Part shown: in pieces, positions 26,060 through 35,694 of the stretch | Position numbering within the stretch: position 1 is the first letter of the stretch | Layout: every line of letters begins with the position of its first letter | Assembly (NCBI RefSeq): GCF_028768465.1 | Contig: NZ_CP118225.1 | Coordinates: 4,507,001-4,571,000, forward strand | Length of the DNA stretch: 64,000 nt | DNA from: Rhodopirellula sp. P2 | Lineage (GTDB): Bacteria > Planctomycetota > Planctomycetia > Pirellulales > Pirellulaceae | Reading direction: 5' to 3' | The notes under the pieces: generated by a model | Told to the model about the DNA's origin: nothing | Databases searched by the model: none | What the model saw: only the letters and a program-made list of their open reading frames with translations | Translations under genes and position numbers: made by a program

Positions 26060-28441
26060 TCAATCGGAGCCGACGGGGCCGATGTACTCGATGCTGCCGA
26101 TGGAAGAGGTGTTGGCCTGGATCTTGGCGATCGCTTCTTCCATGGCGTAGTACTGGGACAGCAATCGTTCGCGTTGGGCGTCCAACCGAGTGTTCATCGA
26201 ATCGACCCGGTCATCGTTGCGTTCGATGTGCGCCGACAAGGTCTGTGTTTTGCGAATCAACATGCCGTTTTCAACGCCGGCGTAGGTGTCGGCGAGTTTC
26301 TTCAATTGGCCGACCATGCCAATGTTCTCGTCCTCGTCGTTGGTCTTGTTGAAGAACTCTTCGACGGCATCGGTGTCGGTTGCCAAGGCCGCTTTCAATT
26401 TGGTTTCGTCGACTTGAAGTTGGCCATTTTCATCGATCCGCACCCCGATCTGGCTGAAGGAGCGAATCGAATCACCGCTGCTCGAAGGCAGGGTTCCGGT
26501 CAACAGTCGCGAATACCCGTTTTGGATCCGCAGGGTTTCGGAAGATCCGAATAGCAACCCCACTTCGTTGGCTTCCGCATCGAAGAAGGTCACTTCCTCG
26601 ATGTTGTCGATCAGTTTGTTGTATTGATCCGCAAATCGTTTGATGGCGGAAACGATTGTGTCGTGATCGTCGTCCACGTTGACGCTGATGGGATCGTCCG
26701 ACAATTCCTTGACGGTCAGGTTCAGCCCGCTGATTTCGTCTTCAAACACGCCGTCGGTGGAGGTCAGGAAACGCTCGGTTCCGCCGTCGGTCGAAATCGA
26801 CAACAGAGCGTCTTGGCCTTGCGAGGCGGTTCGCAGGTTCAGGTCGACCCCTTCCAGGTTGACCGAGATTCGCCCTGCCTCGCCGCCTTGTTTGCTGCGG
26901 ATTTGCAACCCGTACGACCCGTCGGAGTTCGACACGATCGATGCGTCGGCATAGCGATCCGAGGCGTTGATCTTTTCGACAATCGATTCGAGCGTGTCGT
27001 CTTCGGTGATCTCGATCGAAACGGATTCGCTGCCGACGAGGCCTTCCCCGGGGGCGGCAGTGCCCGCCAATCCCAAACTGGCGGCGACGGTTCCCGTGCC
27101 AGTGTCTTCGATCTTGAGCGTGGATGCACCGCCAGCGGTGTCGGTGACCACGACGCCGTCACCGCTTTCGTTGAGGGCTGCTTCGACGCCGATGTTCAGG
27201 GAGTTGATTTGATCGATCAAGTCGCCGATCGTTTCGACCTCGTCAACGGCCAAGTTGATCCCGGCAACCTGACCGCTGCTGTCGCGGATGGTGAAACTGC
27301 CGGTGCCGACGCCTGCTCCAGCGTTCAATTCGGAAAGTTTGGTGTCGACTGTCACCGATTGGAAGTTGAGGTCTTCACCAACCACGATGTCATCGGTGGT
27401 GGAGGCAGCGATGCCGAGATTGGTCGCGGTATCGTCGGACGAACTGATCTCGAAGGTGCCGGCACCACCCGAGACGTCCCGCAGTCGGAGCCCGTTGCCG
27501 GCGTCGTTGATTCGAGCGATGACATCCAGCCCACTGCCATTGATCGCGTCAATGACTTCGTTGAGTGAGGTTGCACCGGACAGGTCGACGCTGGCCGTGC
27601 TGCCGTCGCCCGTTTGAATGTCGAGGGTCGTCAATGTCCCCAGACCGTTGCCACCGCCCAATTGCGACAGGCTGGCTCCGTTGAGTGATTCCACTCCGTC
27701 GGGCATTGGAATGTCGTGGCCTTCGACGGTGCTGGCGGCCTCATCGATTCCGTGCAGACCAAGGTCAGCGGCGGTTTCTGCGGTTCCGAGTTGTTCGACT
27801 TTGAGATTGCTGAGAGTTTGACCAGTCTGATCAATCAGTTGAATCTTGCCGCCGGATGTTGTGGCTTGGATGTCAACGTCCGCGTCGTTGATTGCCTGCA
27901 GCACATCGTCAACGGTGCGAGCCTGGGAGAGGTCGACTTCCGCGGAGGTTCCGCTGCGGTCGGTCAGCCGGATCGAACCGCCCTCGACGCCCAAGCCGTT
28001 GTTGAGCTGGGAGAGGCTGACTTTGGTGTCAACGAATCCGCTTGGTTTGATGGTGAGCGAACCCGACAGGCTCAGAGCGTCGTCGAAGGAGCTGAAAGTT
28101 TGCGCGGAGGCAACACTGTGCGTGGCGGCCGTTCGGAGCGTGCGAATCAGGTGGTTGCCGTTGGAGACCTCGTCGCGAGTCGACACGGACAACGCATCGT
28201 CATTGGACGACGTCGCGTTCTTGCTGCTGAACAGAGCCGATGAGCCGAGCGCATCGCCAGACAGTTGCACGCCAATCACGGACGCTGTCAGCGAGGCGAT
28301 TTGTTGTTGCTGACCAAGCAGCTCTTCTGTTTTCGCAAGCAGCCGATCGCGGGGTTTCCCACTGATGGCCATCAATTGATCCACCGTCCCGACGATGTCG
28401 GTTCCGGTGACCAATCCGATCGATGATTGCAAGCGAGCCAT
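26060..28441 (-). CDS. fliD: Flagellar filament capping protein FliD (HAP2), 793 aa
   Basis: FliD caps the growing filament and helps flagellin fold. The N-terminus (SIGLVTGTDIVGTVDQLMAI) is the conserved FliD N domain, and the C-terminal region (about 560-793) the FliD C domain with the terminal coiled segment. Between them are several repeats of the flagellin hook IN motif (for example VDLSGATSLNEVIDAINGS and INLAVDEVETIGDLIDQINS), which makes the protein longer than the usual 450-650 aa. No other flagellar gene is in the window. Confidence 0.92.
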   Translation of the reverse strand: MARLQSSIGLVTGTDIVGTVDQLMAISGKPRDRLLAKTEELLGQQQQIASLTASVIGVQLSGDALGSSALFSSKNATSSNDDALSVSTRDEVSNGNHLIRTLRTAATHSVASAQTFSSFDDALSLSGSLTIKPSGFVDTKVSLSQLNNGLGVEGGSIRLTDRSGTSAEVDLSQARTVDDVLQAINDADVDIQATTSGGKIQLIDQTGQTLSNLKVEQLGTAETAADLGLHGIDEAASTVEGHDIPMPDGVESLNGASLSQLGGGNGLGTLTTLDIQTGDGSTASVDLSGATSLNEVIDAINGSGLDVIARINDAGNGLRLRDVSGGAGTFEISSSDDTATNLGIAASTTDDIVVGEDLNFQSVTVDTKLSELNAGAGVGTGSFTIRDSSGQVAGINLAVDEVETIGDLIDQINSLNIGVEAALNESGDGVVVTDTAGGASTLKIEDTGTGTVAASLGLAGTAAPGEGLVGSESVSIEITEDDTLESIVEKINASDRYADASIVSNSDGSYGLQIRSKQGGEAGRISVNLEGVDLNLRTASQGQDALLSISTDGGTERFLTSTDGVFEDEISGLNLTVKELSDDPISVNVDDDHDTIVSAIKRFADQYNKLIDNIEEVTFFDAEANEVGLLFGSSETLRIQNGYSRLLTGTLPSSSGDSIRSFSQIGVRIDENGQLQVDETKLKAALATDTDAVEEFFNKTNDEDENIGMVGQLKKLADTYAGVENGMLIRKTQTLSAHIERNDDRVDSMNTRLDAQRERLLSQYYAMEEAIAKIQANTSSIGSIEYIGPVGSD

Positions 28442-28964
28442 GACGAACCAAAGAAGATTTGAATGAGTGAGACGAAAAACGCATGCGTCTCAATCCAGCA
28501 TCCTTCTCATCGGCAAAGTCGGCCTGTTTGGTCCACTTTTCGATGCCCGGTCTGTGTATCAATTGGCAAGACGTCGGGAAAAGAAGGGGGGGTGCATGAT
28601 CCCAGTCCCCGCCTTTGGCGGCCAACACCGTTCGGGACGCAATCGCTGGATTGTGACTCTGAAGCCTAGGCCGCTCTCGCGACGGAGGCGGCGAGCTCAG
28701 TGGACAACCGTCCGGTTGGGCTGGGATTTCCTGCCGAGTGCGTGAACTCTGGCGGTTGTGCTGAATAGACCGGCTTCGCGTGCCGCGGACAGGACCACCA
28801 ACCCGAAGTGCTAGCGAGACTGTGAAGCGGAGATCTTCGCTTGCGCTTCGGGTTCGTGTTGTAGGCGACGTATTGTGGGGAACAGAGCGTTGTGGGCCGG
28901 TCCGGGCCGACCCTCGTTCACGCAGCGGGTGCGAGCGACCCAGGAAGGACATTCTGAACGCGCG
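28442..28964. other. Intergenic region, no gene seen
   Basis: About 520 bp upstream of fliD and downstream of a convergently placed terminator. It holds an imperfect inverted repeat at 28800-28854. Short overlapping frames have no domain or ribosome-binding site. I could not identify a flagellar-type promoter with confidence. Confidence 0.5.
28800..28854. repeat. Palindromic intergenic repeat (CCCGAAG...CTTCGGG type)
   Basis: AACCCGAAG-tgct-AGCGA and TCGCT-tgcg-CTTCGGGTT form an 18-bp imperfect stem. The arms resemble the CCCGA(A/C)GCGTGAGCGAGGG arms found in every unit of the 545-bp tandem array and a half-copy at about 38200-38221, so this may be one dispersed family. Confidence 0.6.
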
Positions 28965-29029
28965 CAAAAAACTAGACGGTGTCTCCGCCAAATCAGCCCC
29001 GGACGAGCTGATTCAGCGGGAACACCGTC
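28965..29029 (-). terminator. Strong hairpin terminator downstream of the 29105-29485 gene
   Basis: On the minus strand, arms GACGGTGT / ACACCGTC enclose further pairing blocks (CCGC/GCGG and AATCAGC/GCTGATT), followed by TAGTTTTTTG. This is a long interrupted stem with a T-tract, 75 bp past the stop codon. Confidence 0.75.
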
Positions 29030-29104
29030 CCGTCATGTGTTGCCGTGACTCAGCGGAAGAGTTCTTCCTCTGCGTCAGGGGGGCGTGTTCTGGTTGCGTT
29101 CAAC

Positions 29105-29485
29105 TCACCAAGGAGCGCGAACGTAGTTCAAACCGAATTGATCGGTGTGGCTGGGCCAGTTCGGTGTCGCTCGAAAACGACCCGGGGCCGCTGCACCTGG
29201 CGTGCTGGCATTGCGGCCGTACTGGTGATAAATCGGGTGGTTCGTGTTTTGGCTGACGCCCCACGAGTACGTTTGCCGCAGGTGAGCGGTCGGGGGGACG
29301 ACCATCGCGGTCGGTTGCCCGTAAGGGGCGTAGTAGTAGTTGCTGTGCCAAGCACGGGTTTGTGCAAAGTTGTGGTTCCAAACCTGGGTCACCGCGTACG
29401 GGTCTCCTGCTTGGGCTTGTTCGGATGAACCGGCCAGGCCGCTGAAAGCAGCCACGGCGGCGAGACAAAGGACGATGCGTTTCAT
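29105..29485 (-). CDS. Small secreted Tyr/His/Asn-rich protein, 126 aa
   Basis: A clear signal peptide (MKRIVLCLAAVAAFSGLAGS, cleavage near AQAGD) precedes a mature part of about 100 residues rich in Tyr, His, Asn, Gln and Pro (SNYYYAPYGQ, QNTNHPIYHQYGRN) with no Cys. The composition suggests a structural or surface protein rather than an enzyme. It lies about 100 bp downstream of another small secreted Tyr-rich gene on the same strand, and a strong terminator follows. Family not recognised. Confidence 0.75.
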   Translation of the reverse strand: MKRIVLCLAAVAAFSGLAGSSEQAQAGDPYAVTQVWNHNFAQTRAWHSNYYYAPYGQPTAMVVPPTAHLRQTYSWGVSQNTNHPIYHQYGRNASTPGAAAPGRFRATPNWPSHTDQFGLNYVRAPW

Positions 29486-29589
29486 GGCTCGGGGATCCTC
29501 GAGGACGGTGGTTTTGGCAACAACCTTCCGCTGCGAACAACGGACGGGGGAGTCTGTTTCGCGGAAAGGTCGCGTTGCCAGAGGCTGGA

Positions 29590-30153
29590 TCAGCGAGGCA
29601 AACGCAACGTGTTCCAGTAGAAATTGCTGGCGGCTTGGCGTACCGGCGGGCTGTAATAAATCGCTCGCGTGCGGTTCATACCACGCCCATTGTCATAATA
29701 GTTGTGGTAGCGGTCTTTGTGCCAATAAAGCATTTCGTTGGGGTACAAAGGCTGGTACGTCAGGTAGGTGCTCCCGACATTGGGAGGAACCGGCACAGGC
29801 GACACGAACATTTGAGCGTTCGCGGCATTGGCAGGGCCCTGGGTGTAGTAGTTGTAGAACAGGTCGGGCTGCCCGTACTCGCGTCCTTGAACGCCGGCAG
29901 CGTCGGCGGATGCTCCACCGCAATCACCGTTCGCACATCCGCCTGCAGCGGGGCCGGTGTCGCTGGTTCCAACCACGGTGTCGCTGACGACTCGTGAGCT
30001 GACGATGTGTTCGCCCTGTGCCATCGCGGCGGGAGCAAACAGCGTGACGCTGGCAGTTCCGATGGCGATTGCAGCCACGGTGCGTGAGCGGCGGGTGATT
30101 TGCGTGGCAATAGTTTGGGCCGTCGCCACGGCTGCTTTCCAATTTCGCTTCAT
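29590..30153 (-). CDS. Secreted Tyr/Asn-rich protein, 187 aa
   Basis: ATG 30153 is preceded by GAGGAGGAACGCG, a good ribosome-binding site, so the longer in-frame start at 30351 is rejected. An extended basic n-region leads into a hydrophobic signal segment (about 31-46, cleavage near AMAQG). The mature part has one Cys pair (GGCANGDCGG) and Tyr/Asn-rich stretches (YNYYTQGPAN, YHNYYDNGRG). It resembles the downstream 126-aa protein in composition (Tyr clusters followed by Pro), suggesting a related cell-envelope role. Unknown family. Confidence 0.75.
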   Translation of the reverse strand: MKRNWKAAVATAQTIATQITRRSRTVAAIAIGTASVTLFAPAAMAQGEHIVSSRVVSDTVVGTSDTGPAAGGCANGDCGGASADAAGVQGREYGQPDLFYNYYTQGPANAANAQMFVSPVPVPPNVGSTYLTYQPLYPNEMLYWHKDRYHNYYDNGRGMNRTRAIYYSPPVRQAASNFYWNTLRLPR

Positions 30154-30469
30154 CTCGCGTTCCTCCTCGAACGACGACGGACCAGTTGTCTGGGATTTGG
30201 TTTCGACGCGAATTGGAAACAAAAACAGCCGATACTGATGCGGCATGATGATCGTGAAAGGCGGGGGATTTCGCCCAGCAGGCACGGTTCGCCCAGCTCG
30301 GACGAGCTTTTTCAATCCCGATCGGCGACTCACGCGGACCAAACGCGGCAATCCGCGGTTTCGCTAACAACCCCGTGGTCGCTATAACCCCCAAACTCGC
30401 ATCCTGACCCGCGATCCTGCATTTCATCCCCTCACACCAAACGTCCCCAACGATTGAGGTTGATTCCGC
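30154..30469. other. Divergent promoter region, no gene seen
   Basis: 316 bp between the minus-strand secreted protein gene and the topoisomerase A gene. A frame extending the former upstream is open but lacks support. Promoters for both directions are expected here. Confidence 0.5.
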
Positions 30470-32971
30470 GTGGCGAAACGTCGCAAAACTTCCGATTCCG
30501 CATCCAGTCGCTCCAGTTCGGCCAAGAACAGTCGCTCCAAACGAGGCAAAGTCGATCCGTTTGATGAATCGCTGTTGGCCGCGATCGAAAACATCCCGCT
30601 GCGATTCGCGGCCCAAGACCGCTACCTGAACTACTCGCTGTCGGTCATCACCAGCCGGGCGTTGCCGGATGTCCGCGATGGCCTCAAACCGGTCCAGCGG
30701 CGGATTCTGTACACGATGTCGCAGCAGCGACTCGATTCGTCGGCCAAGCACCGAAAGTGTGCCAAGGTCGTCGGTGACGTGATGGGGAATTACCACCCGC
30801 ACGGTGACAGTTCGATTTACGAAGCCTTGGTTCGGATGAGCCAATCGTTCTCGTTGCGGATGCCAATGATCGACGGCAGCGGCAACTTTGGCAGCATCGA
30901 TGGCGACAACGCGGCGGCCATGCGGTACACCGAGTGCCGCATGACACCGATCGCCTCGGAAGTCTTGGCGGATCTTTCCAGCCGCACGGTGGCGTTCAAG
31001 CCAAACTACGACGGCACGCGAGAAGAACCGGTTGTGCTGCCCTCTCGCGTCCCCAGTTTGCTGGTCAACGGAGCGACCGGCATTGCGGTGGGGATGGCGA
31101 CCAACATTCCTCCTCACAACTTGAAAGAGGTCTGCAACGCGCTGCTCAAGCTGTTGGCCAATCCGGAGATCAAGGATTACCAACTGGTCGCTGGTGATGC
31201 GATTCAGGGGCCGGACTTCCCCACTGGTGGGCACATCACCAACACCAAAGAGGAACTGCGTGAGATCTATGCGACCGGCACGGGCACGATCAAATTGCGT
31301 GGTGTCGCCGAAGTCGCCGAGAAGTCGCGAACAGGCGACACCCTTCGGATCACCGAGATTCCATTTGGTGTCAACAAGGCTGCGATGGTCGAACGCATCG
31401 CCGAACTGGTGTACAGCAGCAAACTGCCATTGGTCCAAGAAGTCCGCGACCTCTCAACGGAAGACATTCGGGTCGATCTGTTGCTGAAGAAGAACGCGGA
31501 CCCCGACAAGGTGCTGGCGTATCTCTTCAAGCACACGCCGCTGCAAACCAACTTCAACGTCAACCTGACTTGTCTGACCCCGACCGAGAACCCCGAAGTC
31601 GGTGCGCCCAAACGACTCGGTTTGAAAGAGATTCTGTGGTACTTCCTGCACTTCCGTTTGGATGTGCTGACCGCACGGCTCACCAATGAGCTGCGGGCCC
31701 TGGAGAAGAGGATTCATATCCTCGAAGGCTTCGCATTGATCTTCGATGCGTTGGACGAGATCATCAAGATCATCCGCAGCAGCGAAGGCAAAGCCGACGC
31801 CGCCGAAAAGATCATGAAGCGGTTCCCGGTCAAGGAAATCGCAGCGGGCAAGTCCCGTCGAAATGTGCAAGCTTCCAATGGATTGGACGCCGAGCAAACC
31901 GATGCGATTCTGGAATTGAAGCTGTATCGTTTGGCACGCTTGGAAATCAACGTGGTGCTGGACGAACTGAAGAAGAAACGCAAACGCGTGGATGAGATCA
32001 ACAAATTGTTGGCCGATGATCGAGACGATTACACGTCCTCGGGACGTTGGGCGATCATCAAGGGCGAATTGCAGTCGTTGATCACCGAATATGGCAACAC
32101 CCCCGACGGCCGACGTCGAAGCGCGCTCATCGTGCCGACCGAAGAAGTGGAGTACACCGAAGAAGACTTCATCGTCGCCGAAGATTGCCACGTCATGGTC
32201 ACCGTCGACGGCTGGGTCAAACGACAAAAGCAAATCGCGGATCCTGCGAAGAGTCGCCTCCGACAAGGGGACGCCGTGCTGGCCTGTGTCGCCGGCAACA
32301 CCCGCACGACGATCGCATGCTTCAGCAGTTTGGGCGTTTGTTACACCGCTCGCATGATCGACATCCCCGCCTCCACCGGTTTTGGCGAACCGATTCAAAA
32401 GTTGTTCAAATTCAAGGACGGGGAACACATCGTTGCTGCGTTGTCGATGGACCCCAGAATTCTCGGTGACATCAGCGAAGACCCCAAGGGGAATTACTAT
32501 CCCGCGATTCATGGGTTGGCCGCGACGACGGATGGCTATGCCCTGCGGTTTGGTTTGCAGCCCTTCGCGGAACCCTCCACGCGGGCTGGACGCAAGTTCG
32601 CTCGAGTGAAACCGGGGGCCGGCATCGTGGACGTGGTGCCGATCACCGGAACCGAAACCGTGTTGGCTGTTTCAGCGGACGCCCGAGCCATGGTTTGCCC
32701 CGCCGATGAAATCAATTACTTGTCCGGTGCTGGCAAAGGCGTGCTGTTGTTGAAACTGGCCGCCAGCGACAAATTGCTCGGATTCAAACCTTCCACGGGC
32801 GACCGAGATCTGCTCAACGTGGTGACCAACCGGGGTGCGAAAAAGACGGTTTCGACGGCCAAGTACCGCACCACATCGCGGGGCGGTCGCGGAATCGAAC
32901 TGCAGAAGAACGGCAAAATTGCCGAAATTGTTCGCGATCCCATTGAACCGCCACCCGTCTTCGAAGACTGA
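30470..32971 (+). CDS. Type IIA DNA topoisomerase subunit A (gyrase A / topoisomerase IV ParC), 833 aa
   Basis: Breaks and rejoins both DNA strands during supercoil control. Motifs: [16 protein letters not shown] (QRR at about 76-78), the [10 protein letters not shown] segment of the quinolone-resistance region, and the catalytic Tyr153 in [11 protein letters not shown] helical tower with [12 protein letters not shown] and a C-terminal beta-pinwheel (about 560-833) follow. A Ser/Arg/Lys-rich N-terminal tail of about 28 residues is an addition. I do not see a clear GyrA box, which leans towards ParC, but SRGGRG near the end leaves it open. GTG start. The partner B subunit gene follows 89 bp downstream. 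Confidence 0.93.
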   Translation: MAKRRKTSDSASSRSSSAKNSRSKRGKVDPFDESLLAAIENIPLRFAAQDRYLNYSLSVITSRALPDVRDGLKPVQRRILYTMSQQRLDSSAKHRKCAKVVGDVMGNYHPHGDSSIYEALVRMSQSFSLRMPMIDGSGNFGSIDGDNAAAMRYTECRMTPIASEVLADLSSRTVAFKPNYDGTREEPVVLPSRVPSLLVNGATGIAVGMATNIPPHNLKEVCNALLKLLANPEIKDYQLVAGDAIQGPDFPTGGHITNTKEELREIYATGTGTIKLRGVAEVAEKSRTGDTLRITEIPFGVNKAAMVERIAELVYSSKLPLVQEVRDLSTEDIRVDLLLKKNADPDKVLAYLFKHTPLQTNFNVNLTCLTPTENPEVGAPKRLGLKEILWYFLHFRLDVLTARLTNELRALEKRIHILEGFALIFDALDEIIKIIRSSEGKADAAEKIMKRFPVKEIAAGKSRRNVQASNGLDAEQTDAILELKLYRLARLEINVVLDELKKKRKRVDEINKLLADDRDDYTSSGRWAIIKGELQSLITEYGNTPDGRRRSALIVPTEEVEYTEEDFIVAEDCHVMVTVDGWVKRQKQIADPAKSRLRQGDAVLACVAGNTRTTIACFSSLGVCYTARMIDIPASTGFGEPIQKLFKFKDGEHIVAALSMDPRILGDISEDPKGNYYPAIHGLAATTDGYALRFGLQPFAEPSTRAGRKFARVKPGAGIVDVVPITGTETVLAVSADARAMVCPADEINYLSGAGKGVLLLKLAASDKLLGFKPSTGDRDLLNVVTNRGAKKTVSTAKYRTTSRGGRGIELQKNGKIAEIVRDPIEPPPVFED

Positions 32972-33060
32972 CGCTGTGGCACACTGCCAATCCTGTCGCC
33001 CTGGCAACTCGCCTGGGCTGACAACTTCACCCACCCTTCGACTTTCAACGCCTCATCTGC

Positions 33061-34974
33061 ATGTCCGTTGCACCGAAAGAATACAACGCCAAAAACATCA
33101 CCGCGCTGGAAGGCCTTGAGCCTGTTCGCAAGCGTCCCGGCATGTACATCGGTGGAGTGGGATCCACTGGTTTGCATCACCTGATCTGGGAAATCGTCGA
33201 CAACTCGGTGGACGAGGCCATGAATGGCCACGCATCCGAAATCACGGTCACGCTGCACAAAGACGGGCAAACGGTTTCAGTCAGCGACAATGGTCGCGGC
33301 ATCCCCGTCGACAAGCACCCCAAGACGAAAAAGTCAGCCTTGGAAATGGTGCTGACCGTGTTGCACGCGGGGGGGAAATTCGAAGGCGACAACTACAAAA
33401 CGTCCGGAGGTCTGCACGGGGTCGGGGCTTCGGTCGTCAACGCGCTCAGCAAAGAACTGATTGCCGTCGTCAAACGCAACGGGGCGCAGTACCGGATGAC
33501 GTTCTGCCGCGGTCATGCCACATCGAAGTTGCAGAAACTGCGCGGCACCATTCGTGGAACGGGCACCACGATCACGTTCACCCCAGATCCGACGATCTTC
33601 CCGCGAACGACTTTCAACGGGGACACGATCAAGCAGCGTTTGGAAACAGCCAGCTTTTTGCATCGGGGTGTGAAGGTCACGTACATCGATGAAGTTGCGA
33701 AGACTCGCCAGACGTTTCTGCACGAGAACGGCATCGTGGATTACCTCGGGAAGGTCATCAAGGAACGCGAGGCGCGGACGATTCACGAAACCCCGTTCAC
33801 CTACCGTGTCGATGCCGATGACCGTGTGGAAGTCACCTTGCAGTGGACTGAGTCGACCGACGAACACGTTCGCAGTTACGTCAACGGGATCCCAACGGGC
33901 AGCGGCGGCACCCACGAAAATGGCTTCCGGGGCGGAGTGGTCAAAGCCGTTCGCAACCATGTGGACACGCACAGCCTGACGCCTCGCGGGGTCAAGATCA
34001 CGCACGAGGACATTCGCGAAGGTCTGATTGCGATCGTCTCGATCTTTGTGGCGGAGCCTCAGTTCCAAGGCCAAACGAAAGACCGATTGAACAACCCGGA
34101 AGCCCACGGAATCGTCGAATCCGGTGTGCGGAGTGCAATGGAGCAATGGCTCAACAACAACCCCTCGGTTGCCGATGCCGTCATCGCTCGAATCGTCGCC
34201 GCGGCAAGGGCTCGCGCCGCGTCACGGGCCGCCAGTGAAGCGGTTTCCCGAAAAGGTGGCTCGAAGCGTACGATGCTGCCCGGCAAACTCTCGGACTGTG
34301 TTTCGGGAGGCAAGGGAAAATCGGAACTGTTCATCGTCGAAGGTGACTCCGCAGGCGGCAGTGCCAAGCAAGGCCGTGACCGAAATTGCCAAGCGATCCT
34401 GCCACTGCGTGGAAAGGTGCTGAACACCGAGTCGGCGACCCTCAAAAAGATTCTGGACAACAAGGAAATCCAAGACATGATCGCGTCGCTGGGGTGCGGC
34501 ATTGGGCCGTCATTGAACCTCGCGAATTTGCGGTACGACCGCATCATCCTGCTGGCTGATGCGGACAGCGACGGTCATCACATCACGACACTGCTGCTGA
34601 CCTTCTTTTATCGGCACATGCCCGCCTTGATCGCCGACGGTCGCTTGTTCATCGCGGTTCCCCCGCTGTACCGAATCGACATCGGCAAAGAAACGTTTTG
34701 GGCGGCCGACGAAGACGATCGCGAACGCATCTTGGCAAAACACCAGGGACGGGCGAATCCGGAAATCACCCGTTTCAAAGGTTTGGGCGAGATGATGCCG
34801 AAGGTGCTTTGGAACACGACCTTGGATCCAACGAAGCGGACGTTGCTGAAAGTGGAGATCGACGACCATTTGGAAACCGACCGCACCATCAGTGACTTGA
34901 TGGGCCGCGACGCATCGGCTCGCTTTCGGTTCATCATGGACCGCGCCGAAGACGCCAGCGAAATCGACGTGTAA
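33061..34974 (+). CDS. Type IIA DNA topoisomerase subunit B (gyrase B / topoisomerase IV ParE), 637 aa
   Basis: ATPase subunit partnering the upstream A subunit. The GHKL ATP-binding motifs are VRKRPGMYIG, EIVDNSVDEA (Asn that binds Mg-ATP) and GLHGVGASVVNAL. The TOPRIM domain has VEGDSAGGSA (about 425) and DADSDGHH (about 499). The C-terminus ends MDRAEDASEIDV, close to the usual GyrB/ParE ending. The length fits ParE or GyrB without the proteobacterial insert. A before B is opposite to many gyrB-gyrA operons. Confidence 0.94.
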   Translation: MSVAPKEYNAKNITALEGLEPVRKRPGMYIGGVGSTGLHHLIWEIVDNSVDEAMNGHASEITVTLHKDGQTVSVSDNGRGIPVDKHPKTKKSALEMVLTVLHAGGKFEGDNYKTSGGLHGVGASVVNALSKELIAVVKRNGAQYRMTFCRGHATSKLQKLRGTIRGTGTTITFTPDPTIFPRTTFNGDTIKQRLETASFLHRGVKVTYIDEVAKTRQTFLHENGIVDYLGKVIKEREARTIHETPFTYRVDADDRVEVTLQWTESTDEHVRSYVNGIPTGSGGTHENGFRGGVVKAVRNHVDTHSLTPRGVKITHEDIREGLIAIVSIFVAEPQFQGQTKDRLNNPEAHGIVESGVRSAMEQWLNNNPSVADAVIARIVAAARARAASRAASEAVSRKGGSKRTMLPGKLSDCVSGGKGKSELFIVEGDSAGGSAKQGRDRNCQAILPLRGKVLNTESATLKKILDNKEIQDMIASLGCGIGPSLNLANLRYDRIILLADADSDGHHITTLLLTFFYRHMPALIADGRLFIAVPPLYRIDIGKETFWAADEDDRERILAKHQGRANPEITRFKGLGEMMPKVLWNTTLDPTKRTLLKVEIDDHLETDRTISDLMGRDASARFRFIMDRAEDASEIDV

Positions 34975-35077
34975 GAAGGTTCGCCGCGGCCAGTTGCTGG
35001 GCATTGAATCGACGGTCTTGGAAGTCCTTCGGACGAGGTGGGTTGTCGGCTGGGCTTCCGACCCCTCCGGTCGAAGT

Positions 35078-35641
35078 CTAGCTGGGTTTGACTTGTCCGA
35101 TGCTGGACGGGCAAGCCTTCAAAACCTCGCTGACAATTTCGTCCATCGTTTGATGACTGGTGTCAATTCGCAAGTCCGCGGATTCACGGTAGAGCGGTTC
35201 GCGGTTGGTCATCACCATTTGGACTTCATCGAAGACTGATTGATCCGTCAGCGAGGGACGTCGATCGGCGGTGGTTTCATCGCCAGCCAACCGAGCCATC
35301 AGGATTTCAGGTTCGGCGTCCAGCCAAACGCACCATCCTGAATGGGCGATGAGTTTGCGATTGGCCTCGCGAAGGATCGTGCCTCCGCCGAGAGCGATCA
35401 CATGCGTTGGCCGCTGGGCAACTTCCACCAAGGCGGCTTCTTCACGATCGCGAAATCCGGATTCGGATTCAGCGGCGAAGATCTCCGCGATTGTTTTTTC
35501 TGCCGTCGATTCGATCACATCGTCCAAGTCGACGACTGGCAAAGACAACCGCTGCGCTAAAAGTTTCGCAAGCGTACTTTTGCCGCACCCGCGGTAGCCG
35601 GTCAAATAGAGATGCTGAGGTTTCACTGCGTCAATGTTCAT
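35078..35641 (-). CDS. aroK: Shikimate kinase
   Basis: Phosphorylates shikimate at the 3-hydroxyl with ATP (aromatic amino-acid pathway). The P-loop GYRGCGKST is at about residues 15-23, the substrate-binding DLDDVIE follows, then FRDREE and the GGGTI motif (ALGGGTI), and the lid Arg in ADRRPSL. ATG 35641 is preferred, giving 187 aa; the in-frame upstream start at 35716 would overlap the divergent gene beginning at 35695. Confidence 0.93.
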   Translation of the reverse strand: MNIDAVKPQHLYLTGYRGCGKSTLAKLLAQRLSLPVVDLDDVIESTAEKTIAEIFAAESESGFRDREEAALVEVAQRPTHVIALGGGTILREANRKLIAHSGWCVWLDAEPEILMARLAGDETTADRRPSLTDQSVFDEVQMVMTNREPLYRESADLRIDTSHQTMDEIVSEVLKACPSSIGQVKPS

Positions 35642-35694
35642 GACGCGAAACGCTACCAGCCCACGGTTCGATTGAGAAGTCCGAAGGGAATGAG

